The notes beneath the pieces are model-generated. The model searched no databases. It was given only the letters and a program-made list of their open reading frames with translations, and was not told where the DNA came from. Both the position numbers and the translations under genes were made by a program. Below are positions 27,493 to 38,538 of a DNA stretch of 64,000 nt, piece by piece (within the stretch, counting starts at the first letter, position 1; each line of letters begins with the position of its first letter). Origin of the DNA: Gymnogyps californianus (Eukaryota > Chordata > Aves > Accipitriformes > Cathartidae). The stretch spans positions 14,620,368 through 14,684,367 of the forward strand of contig NC_059481.1 of assembly GCF_018139145.2 (NCBI RefSeq), read 5' to 3'.

Positions 27493-28307
27493 CTTTTCGC
27501 ACGCTGCCTTCCCTCCCTTCCACCACCTCCTCCGGCTTCCCGGCTGCGGGATCCTGCGCGAAGTTCCCTTTACGAGGCGGAATACCTCAGAGACGCCCAG
27601 CAGTCGCACGGAGTTGGGGCAGGGGCGCGGCCCTCCAAGTTGCTACCGTGCCCCCGGCTCCTCCGGTCGGCGAGCGCCAGCCGGGCGCAGCTCGCAAGGG
27701 CCGGAGGGGCGGCGGCTGCGCACCATGTGCCGCCCCGGCGCGCCCGCCGCGGCCCCGCGCCGCCGGCTCGCAGGAAGCGCCGCGGAGGGTGTGGCCCGCC
27801 CGCCGCCCCGCGCCGCCACAGCCCCGCCGCGCACCCCGCCGCCGCCGGGCCGGGGAGGGGAGAGGGGGCACCGCGGGGAACCGGGACGGGGTGGAAGGGG
27901 GGGGGGGGGGAGGACGGGACGGGGGACCGCGGGAGGGGAAGGGAAAAAAAAAAAGAGGGGGGGGGGAAATCCACCGGATCCGGGTGCTGGGGGCGGGCGG
28001 GAGGGATCCGTTCCCCTTCCTTCTGCCGCTGCCTCACTCCTTCCTGCCTCGATCATTCACGCGGCCGCTGCGAGCTCGCTCTCCGCCGCCGCGGTCCATG
28101 CCCCTTCGCCCAGGGCCCCGCAGACTCGGCGCCGCCGGCCCCTCCTCGCCCGGCTCCCGCTGCTGCCGCCGCCGCCGCCGCCGCACCAACTTAGGCTCTT
28201 CCCGCAAACAAGGGTGGTGGCTCCGGGCTACAGCCGCGGATGCTGCGACCCGCCCGGCCTTGCGCTCCTCCTGCCATCTTTTCTGGCTGAGTCGCCAACT
28301 CCCAGGG

Positions 28308-28348
28308 AAAAAAAAAAAAAAAAAAGAAAAAAAAGAAAAAAAAAAGAA
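28308..28348. repeat. A-rich tract, (A8-18 G)n
   Basis: Runs of 18, 8 and about 9 A are separated by single G residues inside the CpG island. It may be a remnant poly(A)-type simple repeat, and no retroposed gene copy is visible beside it. Confidence 0.9.
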
Positions 28349-28799
28349 GCGGGGAGGGGAAGGAAATCTTCTTTCAAATTCCCTTTCTCAGGCTTTCAGA
28401 CAAACTATTGGGAAGAGGCGACTGCGGCGGATCTGCCAGCCAGACGCTGCATGGCTCTGAGGGAGGCTCCCCCCTCCCCGTTGCCTTTGCTGTAACCTCA
28501 CTTAAGCCTATCGAAATCTTTTGTGCGGTGTCACCGCCCTTCGTTTAAATCCTGCCCTCCCCCCGCCGCCCCGCTCCACGCCCGCCGCCTCACGCTCCTC
28601 CCAGGCGGAGGGGGCAGCAGCGCCGTGCCGCGGCCGGCACCGCCCGCCCGGCGGCCGCGGGCCCAACGGCCGCCGCGCCCCCTGACGGGCGCGCTGCACC
28701 GCCGGCGTGAGGCGAACCGCGTCCCGGGCGGGCGGGGGATGAGAGAGGGCCGAAGGAATAAATAAATGACGGCGTGGGGGCGAGCGCGGGGAGGGAGCG

Positions 28800-29048
28800 G
28801 CCGGTGGGAGGAAAGCGAAAGGGAGCCGGAGCGGGGCAGCCGCATGAGCTCAGCCCGGGCGGGCTGGTGCGGCCGCCGATTGGGCGGGAGCGCGTCGTGC
28901 GGTCGGATAGCGGAGACGGAGGAGATGCCGAGGCGGGGGAACGGAGAAGCCGCCCTCCGCCCCAGCCCGCCGGGGCACGGGCGGCCCGGGTGCCGCTTCC
29001 CGCGGCGCAGCGCGCCCGCCGGGCCTGCTGCCCCGGGCCGCCCGCCAG
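28800..29048 (+). ncRNA. Candidate first exon of a divergent plus-strand transcript
   Basis: The CpG island ends in CCCGCCAG followed by GTAAGT, a perfect match to the CAG/GTAAGT vertebrate 5' splice site, on the strand opposite TLNRD1. The 5' limit given here is arbitrary. The frame through it (from ATG 28766) is Gly/Arg/Pro-rich and looks non-coding. It could be the first exon of a promoter-associated lncRNA, or a distant alternative first exon of MESD, which lies 9.3 kb downstream on the same strand. One possible acceptor follows at about 30854 (TTTTGGTTTTAG). No transcript evidence is available. Confidence 0.35.
28879..28888 (-). promoter_or_regulatory. CCAAT box with adjoining GC box
   Basis: ATTGGGCGGG on the plus strand reads CCCGCCCAAT on the minus strand, so a CCAAT box (NF-Y type) directly adjoins a GC box (Sp1 type). 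It lies between TLNRD1 and the candidate plus-strand first exon that ends at 29048, a suitable position for a bidirectional promoter core. The assignment to either direction is inference. Confidence 0.45.
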
Positions 29049-29260
29049 GTAAGTTCGACGTTGCGGTCAGAACTCCCGTCCCTGTCACCGCTCGGCGGGG
29101 TTCCGTAGGGAAGGGCAGGGCGGCGGGCTGGCAGCGCCGGGGCCGCGGCACCGAGCGCCCTTTGCGGACTGTCACGCTTCAGGTGGAAGAATCCGTTCCC
29201 TGGTTCAGCCGGCACGGTGATGGATCACAGGCAGTTTCACGGCGCTGAAGATAGTGGGCC

Positions 29261-32200
29261 TTCCTTACTTCGGCGGGGGGCTTAGGCTGGCTTTGCTCTG
29301 ATGTAGTTAAAAAGCCCAACCTCTTGCTAGCCGTAGTTGGTGCTATAAATAGGGTATGGGGTATTGCTACATCTTTATTTACACAGAAATCTTTCCCTCA
29401 GCACTGGTCTTGACCCATTTTTTAAACAAATGAAAATGAATTTGGTATGCTTCTCTCATGTTTCTGTCATTGTTTTTGAAGACTGGTTACCATTTGTTAG
29501 AATTTCCCAGGGAAAATGTAAACCTACTGACGCCCGCTGTGTACGCAAAGCCTCTGCAAAGAAGACTTTCTGCTCTGGCCTATTTCCATTCTGCAGCACA
29601 CCAAGAACTTTACTAGACAATTCTTGTCAAAAGCAAGATGTTACGCTCAGTAAATCTGGGGCATTCAAGTAAATGCCATTAAACAATAATAAAATTACTA
29701 ATTGGGCTGGAACAAGTTATAAGAAGATGGGTTTAATGTTGTCTGGGATGCTTCCAAAGGGAATATATAGTTTGGTAAATGATGGTGATGAGAATATTTG
29801 TCCCATGCATCAGATTCTCTCCTGTTATGCAGTACCTCTGTCAACATAATCCTGAATAATCAGAGTCCATGTTGAAACCACATCTTACATTTGTTACATA
29901 TTTTGCTGCAGCTTAAGCTGCAGCTAAATAATAACATTCTTTTGCTCCTTTCAATCAGACCTTCCTTTTTAAGTTAGCCTCTTAATTCTAGGCATTTACA
30001 ATGCATTTAGCAGTCTACAGAAATCCAGAAATACGTTTGTCCCAATTCACAGTTACGTTAACATCCTGCTACATTTATACTACTGCAGGGGTATAAGTGA
30101 CCTTGAAATAAATGAAAATTGGACCAGACTGCTCACTTGCAGGCCAGATCCGGCAATGTCCTGGCACAAACAGAGCCCATCTAATGGATTGCATACATTT
30201 AAAGAGCTTCAGACAAGTTTATTTGTACATAGTCTCATCCATTAGCTAGAGGAACCCTTGGCCTTGTTTACGGACTTGTAGAGCGGGATGTGAGCAGGAT
30301 GAATACAGATGTGAAAGTGGAGGGTTAACAGGATGGAGGCTTCTGGGGGGTGGGGGGAAGCCCTTGCCACCAGAGAGCCAGGCTTGAGGAAAGGGGCAGA
30401 TCCTGGTCTTTGGGTGTGTCAAAACTATGGCAGTTCTCCACCCATCCCTCCTCAACAGAAACTGTGTGAGGGAAATTCTGTTTACTTGAGTCAGATTGTA
30501 GCAGTTTAAAGGAAGGTCATGATTTGGGCCTAAACAATTTTGGCTTACTGCCAGCAACTAATTTGCAGAACTATAAAGAGGAATGATTTCAGAATACTCT
30601 GAAAAATTAAAAATGAATGGGCAGAAGAAGCCAGCTGAATTGTATTTCAAAATCTTTCCAGATATGTCCTTAAATGAGGCAGTGAGATATTATGTAGCAC
30701 GTGGAATGCCTCTCATAAATATTAACCTAGTTTATTTTTAATGAGGATTGACTACATTTAATTAGGGTTTGAAAGATTTCATTTTAGAAAACATGGGTCT
30801 CACCTCTGGCTAGAAGAGGCATTAAACGACCTAGTAATCTTTTTTGGTTTTAGATGCTGCCGCCCGCCATGATGCTCCGTATGATTTGTGCCATTCCCCA
30901 AGGACAAAGCAGAGAGATCCTTGGTTTGGACAGTTCCTGCTGTGGCTCCTCCACCAGCCTTCCTCCCAGCTGCGCACACCAGGAACTCAGCTAGGCCTTA
31001 ACCCATGGCAGTTCCTAGCAGCTGACAGGGCCACCAAAGCTCTTAGTAACTGCTATAATATAAAGCAAATATTCTTTGAGCTCGTTTAATCCATCCACAA
31101 GACTGATCGAGTGCTTATCAGCCTCAGTATTAGCAAGGGGCAAACCCGGTAATTATTGTCATGTAGTAGGTGTTGCTTGTGGACAGTCTCCAAGGCAGTC
31201 TTGCCAAATGTCATTTTCCTCCAGTAGTAGCCCTGGGTGTTCAGCTCTTCTGCATATGAAATGTATGATGAAGAGTGACCTGACATTTACTGTTTGAAAA
31301 AATAATGTAGAAAATACCACCTTAATTGGTCGTTTTCACCATGGAAGAGGCATTTCTTGGAGCAGCTGCCTGTTAAGAGCCTCCCTACAGACTGTGTTGT
31401 TGCTTCATAAGTACAGCTGGCCTGCCTGGGTTCAAGATCACTCATAGTCTGTGTTTACCATGCTTATTATTTGACCGTAAACACATAGTCTTATTCTAAA
31501 AGGCAGCCTTGAAGGCAGATTCTCTTGATTCCTGTAATTTGTGTAGAATTGAGGATCTAGTTACATGCTGTAAAGGTGCAGTAGATGTATCTGTGTGGTT
31601 TAGGAGGAAACTTTGACTCAGCGATGTTTGGGGTGGGTATTTATTTCCTTCATGAGTCTTTTGCACATCTCTTTGAAGGAGAATGTGTGCATATCCATTT
31701 ATTTCATGGCTTCTGAGTCCAAAAGTGACCCACAGGACTTGGGCAGCTCTCTGAATTGGTGTAAAGACTTAGAAGACATGAAAATCACGTAGCCATGCTT
31801 GGCTTTAAAAAGATTTCACTGACTGAGTCTGAGTGAAATAACTAGGGTTCAAAACAGCAGGCATTGTCAGATACAAGGGATTAAAAGGCTTTTTAATGTG
31901 GCTTAGTAGTGTACAGAAGATTGGCTTACTTGTATGAGCTCTTCTTTTGTCACGTTGATCTTTATTTTGCATTGTGCTTAGTACAACAGAAACTGGAGGC
32001 TGAAGTCTTCTTTCCCGAGTCATCTGACAGGACTTGGCCCTTTTATTGCTTAGTAAAATCTTTTTTTTTGTGAAGGAGGAATCGATTTTTGCCGGTGTAG
32101 CCAGTGTTGAGTAATAGCTGAAGAATACCAAGTTGTAATAATTTTATGAACACTGTGTGGCCAGGTTGGTGAGAGGAAGTTACTATACAATGGGTTATAC

Positions 32201-33682
32201 TACTTTATATTACTTTCCTGTATAGATGTATTGGTCTAACGTAATAGGGAGCTAGCTGATGAAGGCAATTCAGTGGTTCCCCTGTGTCAGCTATATGTGA
32301 CTAAACCCATGAGGTGGTAGTTACAAGAACGATAGCTCCGATTGCGAGGGATGCAGCTGGTTTGTCAGGCTGAGAACTAAAAATCAGAGGAGGATAAAGT
32401 TGGCAGAGACTGATGGAAGCAATAATTTAATGCAGAGACAGACTTTGCAGAAGAGGCTGGAAGAAGCTGGGCCTTCCTCTCTGCAGCAATGGAATGGTAA
32501 GTCATACAGAAGGAAAGGCAAGTGTGTTGACTGGTTTATTGTTTTTAAGATCTATTTTGTCTTAAATGGTTTGGTGCTAAGTAAGTGTTTTGTGGTCAGT
32601 ACTTGCAGTCATTACTTCATGAGAGACTAAAACTGCGAGGTCTGGGTCTGTCTCAGGTCTGCAGCATCAATCATGGTTGATACACTAGGGATGCAACCTG
32701 AGAACTGGTCTGTGTATAGCAAAAAAAGACAGCTAGAGATGTGGAGGAACAGTTAACTGGTCACTTGTGACAGCAAAATGCAAACACAGTCACAAGTTTT
32801 GTTTTTTCTTCTTTGAAAATGATTTTGTGTATTAATAAGTAGCTTTTAGAATAATAGGTGGACTTTCGCGGACAGGCTTAACCTTGGTGTTTCGATGTGT
32901 TTGTTTTTTTTTTTTAATATGGCACAGTCAAAAACACAGTATCAAAGGTAAGAAAAAAATTCATTACATAGATACCAGTAACGTAAATATCTCAGTTATG
33001 TCTAAAATACTGGTCAGCTCCTGCTGCTCAACTGAAAGATAATACAGCAAAAGTGTTTTTTATTTTGTTGTCCTTTTATTCACCATTTATTGTACTGTTG
33101 TTTTCACCACTTACCATGTATAATCGATTGGTTGTCCCCTGCTGTTACTGTGGATATTTAATACACTGACATGGAAGAGAGACACGTTTTTATGAAAAGG
33201 AAAATGCAGCTACAAAACTCCTCTTGCGTGGAATGGAAGGCTGTGCCATATTTTATGTTGATACAGCCAATAATGGCTTTCTGCTTCATGTTCTTATCTA
33301 CCATCCACACATATGGATATCCATCCTACACCTTGTGTTTTATGAGGCTAGCGCCTAGGAGAGCATTAGGTGCAACATAGCTCCTTGTGTCCATTCTCCC
33401 TCCCTGGAGCAGGCAAGAAGGGCCAGGTTTGTAGGTCAGTTGGCTTGAAACTCAGAAGCACTTAATGCAAGCGTGGTAAATGCTATTGATTAGAATGGTC
33501 CAGCATAAACAGGAATCCAAGACCCTCCCTTCAGACTCTTAGGGTCTGGGGTTTTTTTGAGATCAAAGTAGAACACAGTATTTTGAACAAAGTGTGCAAG
33601 GGCCCACCCTTCCTGAATTGCACTTTTGGTAGTATGTTCTGTCTTGCAGCTGTAATACCCTACAGAAGGGTTTTGGTGTCCG

Positions 33683-33719
<37 letters not shown>

Positions 33720-36700
33720 CTTTTTTTAATATATATCATAAGAGAAATTTAATAGATATTTTCATAGGAGTCTCTGATCCTACACTTTTCTCATTGTGCC
33801 TGTGTGTTCTATGAGGAGAGCTGTTGATCATTACCGGTTTAAGTCTAGCACCTTTAATTCATCAGAAGTTTGTACTTACATTAGATGTAGGTGCCAAAAC
33901 TGACCTGTAAACCTAAAATTAAATTGGGACTACAAAATTAATTTCACTTAGATTGTGGAAATTAGACTATAAATGGAATTCCTGTGGGAACTGTGTAAAC
34001 CTTCTTCGACGTTGATTTAATGTAATTCTTTTCTTAATAGGGTAACTTTAAATTGTGTAACCAGTACATAGTTTTAACCAGCACAGATTTGTAGCAAATC
34101 TTGCAGTAAAAGATGAGTATTAACAGGAACATTCTGTGGTGTTTCTGAATTTGAGGATTACAGTGTATAGCTTTATTGCAGCTGACTAGACAGTCAGGCG
34201 TCATACCCCCTCCCCAAACCTGATGAGATAGGTAATGATACAAAGCTAACGTGTCATTTGTCAAACATCTCCATTCAGTCAATAAGTTTTAATTTATAAA
34301 ATGGACATGCACAGGATAACATAAAGTTAGGGTAAAGATTTATTTTGTGGTCAAAACTGAATTCAAAATCTGAATTTCAAGGTTAGTACCTGAATCAGAA
34401 TTTAATGTCCAAATCACAATAATTAACCCCTAATTTGGGAGAATTTTGAATTAAAGACTTAATTTTTCAAATTGGATCCAGGAATTCAAGGTCTGACTAG
34501 CTCTGGAACAAAAATCTGCATTCCCTTAATAGATGGCAAGTGAGCGTGCTTGTTTTATGCATGAAATTAATTTGAGGACTGAAATTATTCTGAATCATTC
34601 AAATGTTCATGCTCTAGATGACAGCATATTTTGCTTGCTATGCTGCTAGTAACAGTATTAAAAAGCATATTTTCTTTTCTTTCTTGAGATTTAGGAATAT
34701 TCTTGTTTTCAAAGATAACATGTTCAGGTCTGATTCTTCAAGTTTTTCTCTGTGATGGCATTCAGAGGTCTGAATTAACACATGCACTGTCTTTGCATGA
34801 GAGCTCATGCATTAGATTGTCTCTGCAGGGGAACATTTAGGGTACTTAGGATAATTTAACCTATGAAAACATTAATTTTGTATGTTTTACTGAAAGTAAC
34901 TCAGAATATCCTGACATTCTGTAAAATGTATGACAATGCTTTTAAACAGGGTACAAATACTGTGAATGCTGGGTCATCTCAAAACTTGCTTCAGGTTTTC
35001 TGGGATCTGTTACTCAGCAAGTCTTCTGTATTGTTTACCACAATATCGTCCTGGTCCTTTACTAAGCCGGTAGGTGCAAAAGCAGTTCTAATGCCTGTCA
35101 GGCTGTATAAAGAGCACAGCTGCACACCAGACCTCAACCATTTTAGATATTCAAAGTAATCACTAAAAGGCTGCCTTTTGCAACACCTCATTCATCTGAG
35201 CCACTATTAAACATCCTCTTGTATTACTGGAGTTCTTAAAATGAATTACTTCTTCCAGAGACAGCATGTGTTGATAGCAGGTAGCCCTTGCGTGTTCATT
35301 CTCCTTTCTGCATGCTTAGGGCTGATCTTCTGATCCTGTCAGTTGAATCTCTTAATTGTCTGTATATCCTTCCAAGAAGGCGCTGTCCTTTCCTTGATGA
35401 AGTCAAGTTCTTTGTTCTTTCCAAGGTTTCATTCCAAGGAATGTCAAGGGACAAGCTTTAAGACCCTACTGTACTGTATTTGCAAAGAAAAGTAAAATGT
35501 GACGAATGAGAATCCACTTTAAAATAGAAACCTGCACACAAAAACCCACCACCAGCAAAGACTTGAGAGAGCTTTTGGCAGCTAAAAATACAGGCACGTT
35601 CTTCTCCTATCTCATAAGAAATAGTGGTATGGGAAATACATTTTGCACAAATATAGTTCAAAAAATGCAGGTTATATTAAAATAAAAAAAAAAGAAAGAA
35701 TCCCAAACTTCATTAACAGAAATTTAGAACATCCTGAATCCTCTCATATTACAGCTTGAGCCAACCCTACTCAATAATGAAAACAGTTTATATCAACAGG
35801 GGGAGGTAGATTTGCCTTTCTGATAAGGTGTAACTTTATAACTGAAAGTACTACTAATAAAATTTGCGTGTTGCAGAAGTAAAAATGACAGCCACAGCTT
35901 GAGACTTTCCCTGGCATGACTAGATGGGAAGCTACAAGATAAAGCCTTAAACACCTTACTTTTGCAGTCTACAAAGAAAGTAACCATCTATTATTGGATA
36001 TGTTCTGTATTGTAATCATAATAGTGTTAACTGCTAGGACTATAAAAACTGTTACGGAATATAAAAATGCTTAAGCTATAAAAAGCATATTTGTATGATT
36101 CTATAGATACTCTGAACAAAACACAGTGTGCTTCAATAAAAAGAAAATGCAATTTAATTTGCCCCTGTCGGTGATCCATATTTCTAGCTGCATTGCTTTT
36201 GTTTCTCGCATGGGAAAGAACAGCAGAGTACAGAGGCTGAATGGGTGTTTGTCCTGCAGCTGACTCCACAAAGAGCATACTTTGAACAAGTTCTTCCTGG
36301 ACACAGAATTCTGCCTGAACAGAGATAGTTGTAAGGTCAGAGACAAGCATGAAAAATATCTCCCTTTCAAATTAAAGCTTTTATATGCATGACAAGGAAA
36401 TGTAGAGTGTGTTTGGTGCAGTGCTGGATATACTGAACGATTTGTTCACTTACCAAAGGGAATTGGATTACTTTTGAGATCCACATCTGAATGTGGTACC
36501 AGATATTAAAGTCAAAGTTGGCTTGGTTTGTTCTAATAAGAGAAAATAGAATTGAAGAAAATATTTCCCAGTAGAAATTCAGTGAAAATATTTTATGCTG
36601 AAAGTCCAGCATTCCAAAATTGAATCTTTAGTCTTTATTTTTTCCAGTGAATGTACGCATGATCCAGTAATAACAAAAGTTACCAGAAGCATATTTTAGT

Positions 36701-37880
36701 AAAACCTCATTAATCAGGGCAATCTGATACAGTATACCTGATGTTCATTATATTTAATGAGAAATCACTGAGCAAATGTGCTCATTAGTGTCTTATTGGA
36801 CAGCTTTGTGAAAGGTACTTGACTAAAACCCCATTTCAGTTACTGTACATTTAACAAGCTCCATGAATAGCTATGGTCTAACTGCTTCCCGCTTCTCGGG
36901 CGCCCTGGCAGTATGTCTGAAATGTTATAAAACGATAACCCTCAGTATGGAGGTTGCAGACCAGGCTGGTTGTTTATCAGGGTGCTGACATCTTGGATCC
37001 CCACATCCTCCTCTGCTGTTTCTCATGCTATGCGTGAACTTGGCACGCTGCTGCTTCATGTGCCATGTCTCCCTGGCGTTCACAAGCTACATAGCCCCTC
37101 AGTGTCTTATCATTTCAAGAGTTAGTCCAGGCTCCGGAAAGCCTCCCAAACCCACACCCCCTGCCTACTGACTGCTTTTGTTTTGTATTTGCACGCTGTG
37201 CCCATAAGGGCAGTGGGCTCCTGGTTCATTATAGGACTATATACAGTTACAGAATCGGGGTTGAAGCGTTCACTCTATAGAATTAGTTCCTCTGCTCTGA
37301 ACCTGCTCTCCCTTCAATGCTTCCACTTGAATGGAAAAGCACCCTGTTCACTAATCAGTCTGACCACAATTAGTATCTACCAGTAGCAGTTACTGTGATG
37401 CTTCCTTCAGTTCCCAAGTTTAAACTTCTAGGAGTCCAAGTCTAAAACGCAAAAGAGGTGGTGGTGCTATTTATAATTAAAACAGCTTCCATGAGGAAAA
37501 AAATGAAGACTGAAGAGTGAGATAAGGCTATACAGACATCAATCTGAATAATTTGGTTTTGGATAATGGAAAAGTAGTCTGTACAAAGAAAAAGCTGTCT
37601 CTCTTCATTTTTTGTGGTGGTCAGACATTCTGGAGTTCTATTTTAGTAACAAACAGCTTTATTTTTAAAAGTCTTTTTCTAAAAGCCTAGTATTGCTGAG
37701 ATACTAGTTAAAATCAGAAGACTCAGTGCAATGGGCCCAGTTCCTATCACATAGATTAGTGAACACATACTTGTTATCCTGCTTTCAAAAAAACAACAAA
37801 AAGACATCACATAGCTTATATTCCAGGAGCTGGTCCATCATACGTTTAAAAAAAAAAAAAACGACAATGTCCACCTTTCA
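29261..37880. other. Spacer between the divergent genes TLNRD1 and MESD
   Basis: Mostly AT-rich DNA without a recognised coding exon. The open frames here are short and have no family resemblance. It contains a 36-base poly(C) run, an AT-rich patch with repeated GAATTCAA/GAATTTCAA motifs (about 34355-34490) and runs of T or A. Enhancers for either gene could lie here, but nothing in a single sequence identifies them. Confidence 0.6.
33683..33718. repeat. Uninterrupted poly(C) run of 36
   Basis: Thirty-six consecutive C residues on the plus strand are flanked by TGTCCG on the left and GCTTTTTTTAATATATAT on the right. This is far longer than the other C runs in the window (11-13 bases). The minus strand is G36, which can form G-quadruplexes, and the plus strand can form an i-motif. 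The exact length should be treated with caution because such runs are prone to sequencing and assembly error. Confidence 0.9.
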
Positions 37881-38021
37881 TTCAATCGTCTGGGCCAAGA
37901 TCTGCAGGGACTACACCCACAGCGGCCCCCGACCGCAGCAGGCCGGGGCTGGGCGGGAGCCTCCTGAAACGGCCCATTGTGCCGGGACAGCGCGTCACAC
38001 GCCGGGGTGCGACATCGCGGT

Positions 38022-38045
38022 GGAGGAGGAGGAGGAGGAGGAGGG
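38022..38045 (+). repeat. (GGA)n purine tract in the MESD promoter
   Basis: Eight GGA units on the plus strand about 330 bases before the MESD start codon. It is roughly complementary to the pyrimidine tract about 200 bases further on. Confidence 0.9.
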
Positions 38046-38247
38046 TGCTCGCCATCCTCCCCCCGCCCCGGCTCGCTCCCGGTGCTCGGGCACGCTTCGG
38101 GGAGCACCAACACCTCCCCTCATTCCGGAGCAGCCGCGCACTGGCCCAGCAGTTGCCCCCACCCCATCCCCTAGTCCCTGCCCCCATTGGCGCCCAGCCC
38201 GCCCCGCCGCCTCTGTCGCTGCCCTCTCACCCCTGCTCCCCTTCCAA

Positions 38248-38298
38248 CTCCTCCTCCTCCTCTTCTTCCTCCTCCTCTTCCTCCTCCTCCTCCTCCCC
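38248..38298 (+). repeat. 51-base pure pyrimidine (TCC)n tract in the MESD promoter
   Basis: An uninterrupted run of C and T, mostly TCC with a few TTC units, ends about 75 bases before the MESD ATG. It has near mirror symmetry and so could form intramolecular triplex DNA. As RNA it would bind poly-pyrimidine or poly(C)-binding proteins if it lies in the 5' UTR. Confidence 0.9.
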
Positions 38299-38373
38299 GG
38301 CCCGAGCCGCCGCTGCCCCCGCCCCTTAAGGCAGCCGGCGCCGCCTTCCCGCGGCGCCGAGCTCTGGGAGAAG

Positions 38374-38538
38374 ATGGCGGCGGCCGCTGGCTGGGCCCTG
38401 CTGGGCTTGGCGCTGTGGTTGTGCGCGGCAGCCGGGGCCGGGGACCCGGAGGGGAAGCGGCGAGCCGGGCCGGCCAAGAAGAAGGACATTCGGGACTACA
38501 ACGACGCGGACATGGCTCGGCTGCTGGAGCAGTGGGAG
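38374..38538 (+). CDS. MESD: MESD coding exon 1
   Basis: Codes for residues 1-55 (55 codons exactly, phase 0). It begins at an ATG in the AAGATGG context (A at -3, G at +4) and ends at GAG/GTGCGG. It carries the signal peptide and the first conserved block. Codon use is extremely GC-rich, as expected inside the CpG island. Confidence 0.95.

Noticed and set aside
27614..28495. Open frames of 155-293 residues on both strands of the TLNRD1 CpG island
   Set aside because: They are Pro/Arg/Ala/Gly-rich, overlap in several frames at once and run through poly(A) and G runs. GC-rich DNA lacks stop codons by composition, and no family resemblance is seen.
30844..31089. An 81-residue plus-strand frame following a TTTTAG acceptor
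   Set aside because: The acceptor is plausible, but the peptide has no recognisable features and no coding partner. Kept only as a possible downstream exon of the divergent transcript.
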